In this document: positions 51,389 to 59,393 of the stretch, one piece after another
How positions within the stretch are numbered: position 1 is the stretch's first letter
Layout of the letters: each line of letters starts with the position of its first letter
NCBI RefSeq assembly: GCF_018835585.1
Contig: NZ_JAHGVE010000001.1
Location: 617,636-681,635, forward strand
Length of the DNA: 64,000 bases
Reading direction: 5' to 3'
DNA from: Pelorhabdus rhamnosifermentans
Lineage (GTDB): Bacteria > Bacillota > Negativicutes > UMGS1260
Notes under the pieces: generated by a model
The model's input: the letters and a program-made list of their open reading frames with translations, nothing else
What the model was told of the DNA's origin: nothing
Database searches by the model: none
Translations under genes and position numbers: made by a program

Positions 51389-51837
51389 ACGATAAATCAG
51401 TCATTGATGTGTTTGTTGTTGGAGCGAAAAAAGGCTGGAATGTGGGAATTAACAATATCATTCCCAATGTGCTTATGGCGTATGTTTGCATTCAAATCTT
51501 ACAAATTACAGGATTGCTTGAATTGCTTGGCAATTTATTTGCTCCTGTTATGGCTGTATTTGGATTGCCAGGGCAGGCTGTCATGGTGTTGATAAGCGCG
51601 CTCATGTCAATGGGGGGCGCCGTGGGTGTAGCTCATGCTCTTTATACGAATGGGATTTTGACAGGCATCCATATTACCATTTTAATTCCTGCCATTTATT
51701 TAATGGGTTCAAAGATTCAATATTTAGGACGATTATTGGGAACTGTCGGTATTCAACCGAAATACTATCCGCTTATGTTAGGTATTTCGATTTGTAATGC
51801 CATGATATCGATGCTGATTATGCGTATGTTTGCTTAA
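51385..51837 (+). CDS. yjiG: YjiG-type membrane protein
   Basis: 150 residues, four or five hydrophobic segments with a second Gate-type motif (NIIPNVLMAYVCIQILQITG and GAVGVAHALYTNGIL). It starts inside the yjiH stop (ATGA overlap), so the pair are likely one membrane complex. Followed 20 bases later by the amidohydrolase. Confidence 0.85.
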   Translation: MNDKSVIDVFVVGAKKGWNVGINNIIPNVLMAYVCIQILQITGLLELLGNLFAPVMAVFGLPGQAVMVLISALMSMGGAVGVAHALYTNGILTGIHITILIPAIYLMGSKIQYLGRLLGTVGIQPKYYPLMLGISICNAMISMLIMRMFA

Positions 51838-51857
51838 TATAAAAGGGGAAGGTGTTT

Positions 51858-52979
51858 ATGATGATAGATTTGGCAAAGCGGGTACGAGAAGTGTGGAGTT
51901 ATCTTCATACCATTCCAGAAGTGGGATTTGAAGAGTTTAAAACGGCAGCCTATTTGGCAGAAGAATTAAGCGAAGCAGGTTATGCTGTCACAACAGGCAT
52001 TGGCGGGACCGGCGTTATTGGCGTGATTGACAGCGGGTGCCCGGGACCAACGCTTGCTTTACGGGCCGATATGGATGCTTTGGCTCACCAGACCGATGAT
52101 GGAATCTGTGCGATTCATTCCTGTGGCCATGACGCGCATTCATCCATGGTGCTAACCGTAGCAGAAGAAATTGCGGCGCAAGGCATTCAAAAGGGGAAAG
52201 TCAAAATTATCTTTCAACCAGCTGAAGAAAAGCTGGTTGGCGCGCTTCGTACCATTGAAGACGGTGCTATTGATGATGTGGATATTTTGTTAGGCATTCA
52301 TTTGCGCCCGATTCAGGAGGCCAAACTGAATCAAGCCACACCCGCTTTGTGTCATGGAGCCAGTTATATAATGGAGGCTGAAATTGAAGGTGAAGCTTGT
52401 CATGGGGCTCGGCCTCATTTGGGTATTAATGCTATTGATGCAGCAGCCGCCGTTGTTCAGGCGATTAATGCTATTCATGTCAATCCTGTCATTCCAGCTA
52501 CAGTGAAGGTTACGAAATTTCAGGCAGGCGGTGCAGCCCTCAATGCTATTCCTGGCAAGGCACAATTAGCCTTTGATTTGCGTGCTCAAAATAATATTGT
52601 CATGAATGAATTGCGTGAAAAGGCTACGCAGGCCATTCACGGTGGTGCCGCGACTGTTGGGGCTCAGGCAGCTATTCAATTAGTCGGTGGTTGTCCGGCG
52701 GCTGAATATGATGCGGATACGGTAGCATTAGCTCGGGAAGCTATTGTGGCTGTACTGGGAGAACAGGGGTTGCTTGCTCCTATTACTACGCCTGGCGGCG
52801 AAGACTTTCATTTTTATGTGAAACATAAGCCCACGTTGAAAACGGGTTATATTGGTTTGGGGGCTGATTTAACACCTGGATTACATAGTCCGAAGATGGC
52901 ATTTGATCAAGCGGCTTTAATTAATGGTGTTCAGATTCTCTTGTATATGGTGAATAAATTAGTCACAATAGGTAAATAA
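51858..52979 (+). CDS. M20 family amidohydrolase (AbgB/IAA-hydrolase type)
   Basis: 373 residues. Zn-dependent amidohydrolases of this type cleave N-acyl or aminobenzoyl-glutamate-like bonds. Motifs: ALRADMDALAH, HSCGHDAHSSM with C89 and H91, FQPAEEK with the catalytic/ligand Glu pair, and GGEDFHFY near the C-terminus. ATG at 51858 or 51861 after AAAAGGGGAAGG. Last gene of the yjiHG operon, which ends in a terminator at 52982. Confidence 0.9.
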   Translation: MMIDLAKRVREVWSYLHTIPEVGFEEFKTAAYLAEELSEAGYAVTTGIGGTGVIGVIDSGCPGPTLALRADMDALAHQTDDGICAIHSCGHDAHSSMVLTVAEEIAAQGIQKGKVKIIFQPAEEKLVGALRTIEDGAIDDVDILLGIHLRPIQEAKLNQATPALCHGASYIMEAEIEGEACHGARPHLGINAIDAAAAVVQAINAIHVNPVIPATVKVTKFQAGGAALNAIPGKAQLAFDLRAQNNIVMNELREKATQAIHGGAATVGAQAAIQLVGGCPAAEYDADTVALAREAIVAVLGEQGLLAPITTPGGEDFHFYVKHKPTLKTGYIGLGADLTPGLHSPKMAFDQAALINGVQILLYMVNKLVTIGK

Positions 52980-52981
52980 AC

Positions 52982-53010
52982 AAAGCCCGCGAATTTTGCG
53001 GGCTTTTATT
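52982..53010 (+). terminator. Terminator after amidohydrolase
   Basis: AAAGCCCGC (52982-52990) pairs with GCGGGCTTT (52998-53006), loop GAATTTT, then TATTTA. Confidence 0.9.
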
Positions 53011-53141
53011 TAATAATTATATATACACGTTGTCAACGTGCAGTGTACTGTCTGCCTGTATATATATAAAGAACTATTTTTATTTAATTCTGATATAATG
53101 AAACAAATGTATTTATTTCCAGAAAGGAGTAGGAAAATGAC

Positions 53142-54392
53142 ATGAAATCTATTTTACGCAATAATTTGTTTTCGTTTATTCTATTAGGTGCCGTTATTAT
53201 TGGTGGAATTACTGGTGTCATTTTAGGTCCGAGAGCTTTAGTTTTGAAACCACTTGGTGATTTATTTCTGAACTTATTATTTATGATTATTGTACCACTG
53301 GTGTTTTTTAGCATTTCGTCAGCCATTGCCAGTATGGGCGGCATGAAGCGATTAGGAAAAATCATGGGCAGTATTTTGCTTGTCTTTATTATTACCGCCT
53401 TAGTTGCTTCGGTGTTTGGACTTGTCGTTGCTTTATTGATGAATCCAACGCAAGGCGTAAATTATGCTTCTTTACAGTCTATTATTCAGCAAAATCAGGA
53501 CAGTGTAGACAAGGTTAAGCAGCTGGGGGTATTGGAACAGCTTGTCAACACTTTTACTGTATCGGATTTTTCAAAGTTGCTATCGAAAACAGCAATTTTA
53601 CCGCTTATTGTTCTCGCTGTATTGACAGGTACTTCTACTGCATTAATCGGTGAAGCGGGTCAGCCTGTTGCGACTTTTTTAGCAGCCGTTACTAAAGTTA
53701 TGATGAAAATCGTGCAGATTATTATGTACTATGCCCCCATTGGCTTGGGTGCTTATTTTGCCAATGTCATTGGGGAGTTAGGGCCGCAGATACTACAAGG
53801 CTATTTGCGGACATTTATTATTTATTTAGTTCTTTCCGTCATTTATTATTTTGGCTTTTTTACCTTGTATGCTTATATTGCCGCAGGGAAAAAGGGTATC
53901 CGGCTGTTTTGGAGTCATGCCCTAACACCTTCCATTACAGCGATTGCTACTTGTTCTAGTGCGGCTTGTATTCCAATTAATTTAGCGGCAACAAAATCCA
54001 TTGGTGTACCAGAGGATATGGTCGAAACGATTATTCCCTTAGGTGCTAATATGCATAAAGACGGTTCTGTTTTTGGCGGTATCTTGAAAATTACTTTCCT
54101 CTTTGGTTTATTAGGAGTGGATATGTCGAGTATGTCTACTTTACTGGGTATTGTGGGCGTTGCCTTTTTAGTGGGGGCTGTCATGGGAGCTATTCCAGGT
54201 GGCGGTATGATTGGTGAGATGCTGATTATTAGCGTATATGGTTTCCCACCGGAAGTGCTGCCGATTATTGCTGTCATTAGTACGATAATTGATGCTCCAG
54301 CTACTTTGTTAAATTCGACAGGCAATGTTGTTTGTTCGATGCTCATAGCTAGATTAGTAGAAGGAAAGGATTGGTTGGCTAAGGCAATTTAA
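53142..54392 (+). CDS. Dicarboxylate/amino-acid:cation symporter (DAACS)
   Basis: 416-residue secondary transporter (GltP/GltT fold). Helix 1 and FVF-like KPLGDLFLNLLFMIIVPLVFFSI are typical, as are the loop SSAACIPINLA, the substrate region around LGANMHKDGSVFGG and the last helical hairpin (IDAPATLLNSTGNVV). Start ATG 53142; AAAGGAG is 12 bases upstream, a little far. It follows the amidohydrolase terminator, so it has its own promoter, but may take up the amino acid released. Confidence 0.92.
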   Translation: MKSILRNNLFSFILLGAVIIGGITGVILGPRALVLKPLGDLFLNLLFMIIVPLVFFSISSAIASMGGMKRLGKIMGSILLVFIITALVASVFGLVVALLMNPTQGVNYASLQSIIQQNQDSVDKVKQLGVLEQLVNTFTVSDFSKLLSKTAILPLIVLAVLTGTSTALIGEAGQPVATFLAAVTKVMMKIVQIIMYYAPIGLGAYFANVIGELGPQILQGYLRTFIIYLVLSVIYYFGFFTLYAYIAAGKKGIRLFWSHALTPSITAIATCSSAACIPINLAATKSIGVPEDMVETIIPLGANMHKDGSVFGGILKITFLFGLLGVDMSSMSTLLGIVGVAFLVGAVMGAIPGGGMIGEMLIISVYGFPPEVLPIIAVISTIIDAPATLLNSTGNVVCSMLIARLVEGKDWLAKAI

Positions 54393-54402
54393 CGGTATAA
54401 AA

Positions 54403-54440
54403 AACGGGCTATATTGTCACATGTAACAATATAGCCCGTT
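54403..54440. terminator. Bidirectional terminator
   Basis: AACGGGCTATATTGT (54403-54417) pairs perfectly with ACAATATAGCCCGTT (54426-54440). It lies between the symporter and the converging flavin reductase gene. A preceding A-run on plus gives T-run on minus. Confidence 0.9.
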
Positions 54441-54457
54441 CTTCCAGTGGAGAGAAT

Positions 54458-54958
54458 TTATTCTTTGTCGTAGCTAGCGATGATTTCACCATAATAAATT
54501 GTATGGTAGTCACCTTGGGGATAATTACTTTTATTGTCAGCTGCATTAAGTGCGCCAGGGTCCATGTCTTGCTTATAAATAATTTTGCATTCATAATGAT
54601 GATCGCATTCAGCAATGACAGGAACAGATACCTTTTTTCCGGGTTGAGGTGTTAGATTTGCTTCAGTGAATTTATCGCAGTCACGTCCGGATTTACTGCC
54701 GCATATACTGAGAGCGGTTTTCATATCATGGGAAGGAATACTTACGGTGAATTCACTATTTTTTTCAAGTAATTCATGAGTAAAGCGAGAGTGGCGGACT
54801 AAAATGGTGAATACAGGTTTTCGCCAAACGTAGCCAATGCTGCCCCAACCAATTGTCATGGTATTCACTTTTTCACCATCACTGGTTGTTACAAAAGCAC
54901 CTTTTTCAAGTTGTTTGAGTCTTTCTTCAGATTGCTCGGCATAAAAATTCTCAGTCAT
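54458..54958 (-). CDS. Flavin reductase family protein
   Basis: FMN-binding split-barrel protein of the flavin-reductase-like domain family, 166 residues from the ATG at 54958 (AAAGGAGTG upstream; the frame is open to 54967). Family features: KGAFVTTSDGEKVNTMTIGWGSIG at the N-terminus, FTVSIPSHDM and the GKxSGRDxDKF block, then IAECDHHYECKI. It is in a convergent pair with the symporter and probably an isolated gene. Likely reduces FMN or a flavin-linked substrate; partner unknown. Confidence 0.88.
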   Translation of the reverse strand: MTENFYAEQSEERLKQLEKGAFVTTSDGEKVNTMTIGWGSIGYVWRKPVFTILVRHSRFTHELLEKNSEFTVSIPSHDMKTALSICGSKSGRDCDKFTEANLTPQPGKKVSVPVIAECDHHYECKIIYKQDMDPGALNAADNKSNYPQGDYHTIYYGEIIASYDKE

Positions 54959-55177
54959 GAGTAACACTCCTTTTATTTGTAATTCAGGACGAGATAGATT
55001 TTCTATATTGATTATTATACCATATTTGGATAGTCAACATGTAGAATGGCGGAGCACCCCGATTGTAAGCTCAACCACTGCTACTGGCACCAAGAAAAGT
55101 GTTCGAGTAAATTTCCATTGAGAAATTCTGTGATAATGTATAACATTACAAGTGAATAAGTTTAAAATTTTTAAATC

Positions 55178-55234
55178 AAATAAAGCAAAAAGTAGCCTTT
55201 GATTAGATAACGCTACTTCTTGCTTTATTTTTAT
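55178..55234. terminator. Hairpin terminator in intergenic region
   Basis: A 19-bp stem with one mismatch (arms 55178-55196 and 55212-55230) followed by T-rich DNA on plus. It sits 35 bases before the MarR operators. No plus-strand gene ends just before it; it might end an upstream transcript or a short RNA. Confidence 0.6.
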
Positions 55235-55243
55235 TTCGGGTAA

Positions 55244-55298
55244 TAGTTGATATTTCAACTATTATGTAATATTATAAAAGTAGTTGAAAAATCAACTA
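55244..55298. promoter_or_regulatory. Two perfect MarR-type operators
   Basis: TAGTTGA-n4-TCAACTA occurs twice, at 55244-55261 and 55281-55298, with different spacers (TATT and AAAA) and centres 37 bases apart. They flank a TATTAT/TATAAA -10 region and precede the MarR gene start at 55320. Identical arms around the promoter strongly suggest autoregulation by the MarR protein. Confidence 0.85.
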
Positions 55299-55319
55299 CT
55301 TTTGGAAAGGCAGGGATTT

Positions 55320-55790
55320 GTGATAAGTAAGCTAAAAAATGAAATTTTACGTGAAGTAGGAATGCTTGGACGCTGTATTCAATCAATAAGCGATATTAAA
55401 TTTCGAGAAATCCAATTGCAAAGAGGACAGTTTACGTTTGTAACTCGTATATGCGAGAACCCCGGGATTCATTTGGTGGAACTCTCAGATCTGCTAAAAG
55501 TAGATAAAGCCACGACAACGAAGGCCATACAAAAACTGATCGAGGAGGGTTATGTCTTAAAAGAGCGGAGTAAACAGGATAAAAGAATGTGGCATCTCTT
55601 TCCTTCAGCCAAAGCTCAGCAGCATTATCCTTATATTATTAAAGAAGAAAATTGGAATATTGACAGTTGTTGTAAGGGCCTTAGTTATGAAGAAAAGGTC
55701 CTGGTTTATCAGTTACTTAAGCGCATGCGAGAAAATATTGAACAAGATTGGGAATACATCAAAGAAAGTAAAAAAAGAAAAGTAAAATAA
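55320..55790 (+). CDS. MarR family transcriptional regulator
   Basis: 156 residues from the GTG at 55320 (AAAGGCAGGG site); the upstream frame to 55284 overlaps the operator. Winged helix with the recognition region HLVELSDLLKVDKATTTKAIQKLIEEGYVLKERSKQDKR, classic for MarR. It is followed by GNAT and AEC genes (19- and 21-base gaps), its probable regulon. Confidence 0.93.
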   Translation: MISKLKNEILREVGMLGRCIQSISDIKFREIQLQRGQFTFVTRICENPGIHLVELSDLLKVDKATTTKAIQKLIEEGYVLKERSKQDKRMWHLFPSAKAQQHYPYIIKEENWNIDSCCKGLSYEEKVLVYQLLKRMRENIEQDWEYIKESKKRKVK

Positions 55791-55809
55791 TAATAGGGAG
55801 AGATCAAAA

Positions 55810-56295
55810 TTGACCGAGATTATAAAAGAATATGAACCACAATATAAAAGTGAAATAATCAATTTTATTCTCGAAATTCAGCAACAGGAATTTCATATTC
55901 CCATCACTCAAGCCGATCAGCCGGATTTAAATGATATACCGCACTTTTATCAGTCAAAAAGCGGAAATTTTTGGATGGCTATAGATAAAGGGGCTGTTGT
56001 AGGCACGATTTCATTATTAGACATTGGAAATAACCAAGGTGTGCTGCGAAAATTATTTGTAAAAGCCGATCATCGTGGGAAGGAACATCACGCAGCCAAG
56101 CTGTTATTGCAACAGCTTATGGAATGGGCCAGGGAGCATCGTATTTCTGAAATTTATCTTGGAACTACGGATAAATTTTTAGCTGCCCATCGCTTTTACG
56201 AGAAAAATCACTTTACTTCGATAACAAAAGAACGTCTTCCAAAAACTTTTCCTCTGATGAAGGTTGATACTATTTTCTATCAATTCCTCTTTTAG
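55810..56295 (+). CDS. GNAT family N-acetyltransferase
   Basis: 161 residues, TTG start at 55810 after GGGAGAGATC. The acetyl-CoA loop appears as LRKLFVKADHRGKEHHAAKLL, and the end ILGTTDKFLAAHRFYEKNHF fits GNAT motif A/B. Substrate unknown. Between a MarR gene and an AEC exporter it may modify a small molecule or antibiotic. Confidence 0.88.
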   Translation: MTEIIKEYEPQYKSEIINFILEIQQQEFHIPITQADQPDLNDIPHFYQSKSGNFWMAIDKGAVVGTISLLDIGNNQGVLRKLFVKADHRGKEHHAAKLLLQQLMEWAREHRISEIYLGTTDKFLAAHRFYEKNHFTSITKERLPKTFPLMKVDTIFYQFLF

Positions 56296-56316
56296 GGACC
56301 CGAAAGGAGAAAGCAT

Positions 56317-57255
56317 GTGACAGAAAAAGTATTTTATCTATTGATTGATTTTGTCATGCCTCTTGTATTCGGGTACTATTTTCAAAGAAAACAGTGGTTG
56401 AATGAGAAAATTTGCAATGACATTATCGTGGCGAACATTACTATTTTTTGTACGATCCTATCTGTTCTTTCTTTCTGGATCTTGCCGCTAAATTTAGAGT
56501 TACTTTGGCTGCCTCTGTTTGGTATTTTGTTGAGCTTTATTCCGGGTCTGACGGCTTATTTGATTACACTGAAGAAAAATCAGCCTTGTTTAGAAAAAGC
56601 AAGTTATTTAGCTTCAGCTATGTTGTCAAATATCGGGACATTAGGCGGACTTTGTACATTCTTTTTGTATGGAGAGCCGGGGTTTGCTTATATCCAAATT
56701 ATTGCTTTGTTTCAAAATTTGGTGTTCTTTTTATTTTGCTTTCCTATGGCTGAGTTCTATCGTCAACTGAGTCAAGAGAAGAGAAGCGTACAAAAAATTA
56801 CCTTTTCGTCCTTGTTTTTTAATCGTAATCAACTACCTGTAGTCGGATTGATTGTTGGCATGATGCTCTACCTAAACGGGGTGCCACGTCCAGCATTCTT
56901 AGGTGACCTTTTTAATTTCTTTATTCATATTTCTGCTTGGATGGCTTTATTTCCAGCTGGATACTCGATTAGGTTTTCGGCCATGAAAACATACTATGGT
57001 CGTGTTAGCGATCTTATTCCGATAAAATTCATTCTTACGCCTTTGTTGGGATATTTTGTTGCGCGCCTGCTTTTTAATGACCCCATTGTTCTTGGCACAA
57101 TTTTAGTATCGGCCAGTGTACCTACTGGTATTAATGCTATCGTATTAGCTCGCCTTTATGATTTAAATCTTCCTGTGGCTGGAGCAGCGTTCTTTTTGAC
57201 TACGGTGATTTTTTTATTCCTTGTATATCCATTGCTGTTTCTTTGGCTGAATTAG
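56317..57255 (+). CDS. AEC (auxin efflux carrier) family transporter
   Basis: 312 residues, about ten hydrophobic segments, GTG start at 56317 after AAAGGAGAAAGC. AEC features: N-terminal VMPLVFGYYFQRKQWL, cytoplasmic-loop NQLPVVGLIVGMMLY and C-terminal SASVPTGINAIVLARLYDL. Such proteins move malate or other small acids. It ends the MarR operon before a terminator at 57270. Confidence 0.85.
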   Translation: MTEKVFYLLIDFVMPLVFGYYFQRKQWLNEKICNDIIVANITIFCTILSVLSFWILPLNLELLWLPLFGILLSFIPGLTAYLITLKKNQPCLEKASYLASAMLSNIGTLGGLCTFFLYGEPGFAYIQIIALFQNLVFFLFCFPMAEFYRQLSQEKRSVQKITFSSLFFNRNQLPVVGLIVGMMLYLNGVPRPAFLGDLFNFFIHISAWMALFPAGYSIRFSAMKTYYGRVSDLIPIKFILTPLLGYFVARLLFNDPIVLGTILVSASVPTGINAIVLARLYDLNLPVAGAAFFLTTVIFLFLVYPLLFLWLN

Positions 57256-57269
57256 TCGCATACTAATAA

Positions 57270-57297
57270 ATTCCGCGAATATCGTGGGATTTTTTTA
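57270..57297 (+). terminator. Terminator after AEC gene
   Basis: TTCCGCGA (57271-57278) pairs with TCGTGGGA (57282-57289) with two G-U pairs, then seven T. Confidence 0.8.
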
Positions 57298-57956
57298 GTA
57301 TTACTGTTGTGTGTGGTTTTATTTTCGTTATAAAAAACTGACAAAGCGCAGAAATGCGAGGTAAAAGCACAAAATAGTCGAAATATGCAGTTAAAACTGA
57401 TAATTTAGGCATTGACTATGAAAAAACAGTTTGTTAAAATAATAACAAAGATTCAAAATTAGTAATTTTTTTTGGTAAACAATTTTGCTTGCAAACTATT
57501 TTATTAACAAACTAGTTTACTCATTGAAGTAAAAGTCTAATAGAAAAAAAATATTAATTTTTTTAAAAATATATTTTGTAAGCAAAATATATTAATAGAA
57601 ATAATCAACACTTAATAATATTTGTATAATGAAGTAACATTTTAAAAATTAAATTGTTTATCATTGGTCATTGTACTTGATAAAAATGTAGTCCAGTTCT
57701 TGCGGTATTTCGGTGTTCGGCAGACAAATACACCGTTCTTACATATTATTGAATTTTGTTAAAATTGAGGTGAGTGTATATGCGATTGTAATTAAATTTT
57801 ACTGAATATTTTGATAAATGTTTACTTATAAAATTAGCTGTATGGTAGCTGTTATCTGCTGAATTTATTTTTTGATAAAGACTGTCGCACTTTAGATGTT
57901 TTCAAGGTATGAACTATACACCGAAATACTTATTTATCATAAGGAGGACTATGCAA
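57298..57956. other. Long AT-rich intergenic region with operator-like repeats
   Basis: About 660 bases without a supportable gene. Visible elements: TTTGTTA-n6-TAACAAA (57430-57449); a perfect 11-bp inverted repeat AATATATTTTG/CAAAATATATT at 57568-57593; repeated AAACTA/TAGTTT words near 57498 and 57518; and a CGGTGT/ACACCG hairpin near 57711. It is the promoter region of the acyl-CoA operon and is long enough for a leader RNA, but no known riboswitch is seen. Ribosome site AAGGAGG at 57941 belongs to the gene at 57957. Confidence 0.6.
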
Positions 57957-59354
57957 ATGGAAGTTTTTGGGATTATACTAAGCCTAATTTTACTTGTTAC
58001 ATTTGCTTATCGCGGATTTTCAGTCATTTTATTTGCGCCGATTTTTGCTTTGATAGCGGCAAGCATGTCCAATCTATCCATATTGCCAGGTTATACTGAA
58101 CTATTTATGGTAAAAGCTGTAACGTATATAAAATCATTCTTTCCAATTTTTATATTAGGAGCAGTATTTGGCAAGGTAATGGAAGATACGGGAATGGCTA
58201 AAAGTATTGCTCTTAGGGTTATACAGTGTATAGGAAAAGAAAAGGTAATTTTGGCAGTCAGTCTTGCGTGTATGGTTCTATCATATGGTGGGATAAGCAT
58301 GTTTGTGTGTGTATTCGCAATTTATCCGTTTGCTTCTGTCATGTTTAAGGAAGCACAAATACCAAAACGTCTCATTCCAGCTTGCATGGTACTCGGTGTA
58401 TTTACAGCAACAATGGATTGCTTGCCTGGAACTCCTCAAATTCAGAATATTATTCCGACGACTTATTTGGGAACGTCACTTTATTCGGCTCCGATATTGG
58501 GAACAATCGGCGGCATACTCTTAGTTTTGATTAGCTATTTATATTTGGAATGGCGACGGAAAACGGCTATGGCCAATGGTGAGGGATATGGGAAACATAC
58601 TCGCAATGAATCAGTAATTGATGACAGTATTTCTTTGCCACCATGGTATTTGTCAATAATACCTCTGCTATTAGTACTAGTAATGAATTTTTTGTTATCA
58701 ACTGTATATACATGGGATCCGGCACTCCTGGCGCCGTTTCAAGCAATGAAAATGCCACTAGTTGCATCATCGATAAAAAATGTTATCTCTATTTGGTCAT
58801 TAATTGTGGGATTAGTGAGTGGCATTGTAATTGCTTCTGTTTTGGGATATAAATATATACCGAAATCCGGTAGCTTGGTAAATGCTCTTAATGCCGGTGC
58901 CATCGGTTCATTATTGGCGATTATGAATACGGCATCCGAAGTCGGGTATGGAAATGTGATTGCATCGTTACCTGCTTTCCATACTGTTGCGAATGTATTA
59001 CTAGGTGTTGGTGCTGATTCACCGTTACTGAATGCCGCGATTATGGTTAATATTCTTGCTGGTGTTACGGGATCGGCCTCAGGCGGTCTCAGCATTGCTT
59101 TGGAAATATTTGGACAGCATTGGTTAGAAGCGACAGCTGCCGCAGGTATTCCGCCAGAGGTGTTACACAGAGTCGTTGCCATGGCATCAGGCGGGCTGGA
59201 TAGTTTGCCACATAATGGTGCAGTAATTACGATATTGGCTGTTTGTGGATTGACACATCGTGAATCTTACAAAGATATTTTTGCTATAACATGTTTTAAG
59301 GTAATCACAGCGTTTTTAATGGTTGGTTTGTACCTGCTTACAGGAATTGTGTAA
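57957..59354 (+). CDS. GntP-type permease (organic acid/hydroxybutyrate)
   Basis: 465 residues, about 12 hydrophobic helices, in the GntP/CitMHS-like group. Hydrophobic blocks include VTFAYRGFSVILFAPIFALIAA, GAVFGKVMEDTGMAKSIA and SGGLDSLPHNGAVITILAVCGLTH. ATGs at 57951 and 57957 both follow AAGGAGG; 57957 has the better spacing. It leads an operon with CoA-transferase and acyl-CoA genes, so import of a short-chain hydroxy acid, such as 3-hydroxybutyrate, is likely. Confidence 0.85.
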   Translation: MEVFGIILSLILLVTFAYRGFSVILFAPIFALIAASMSNLSILPGYTELFMVKAVTYIKSFFPIFILGAVFGKVMEDTGMAKSIALRVIQCIGKEKVILAVSLACMVLSYGGISMFVCVFAIYPFASVMFKEAQIPKRLIPACMVLGVFTATMDCLPGTPQIQNIIPTTYLGTSLYSAPILGTIGGILLVLISYLYLEWRRKTAMANGEGYGKHTRNESVIDDSISLPPWYLSIIPLLLVLVMNFLLSTVYTWDPALLAPFQAMKMPLVASSIKNVISIWSLIVGLVSGIVIASVLGYKYIPKSGSLVNALNAGAIGSLLAIMNTASEVGYGNVIASLPAFHTVANVLLGVGADSPLLNAAIMVNILAGVTGSASGGLSIALEIFGQHWLEATAAAGIPPEVLHRVVAMASGGLDSLPHNGAVITILAVCGLTHRESYKDIFAITCFKVITAFLMVGLYLLTGIV

Positions 59355-59393
59355 AAGCATGGTTGTGATAAAAATTAGGATGGGGTGATAGGA

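Noticed and set aside
57470..57495. Sigma-54 promoter before the acyl-CoA operon
   Set aside because: TTGGTAAAC...TTGC looks like -24/-12, but GG and GC are separated by 11 bases instead of 10 and no enhancer-binding regulator is adjacent.
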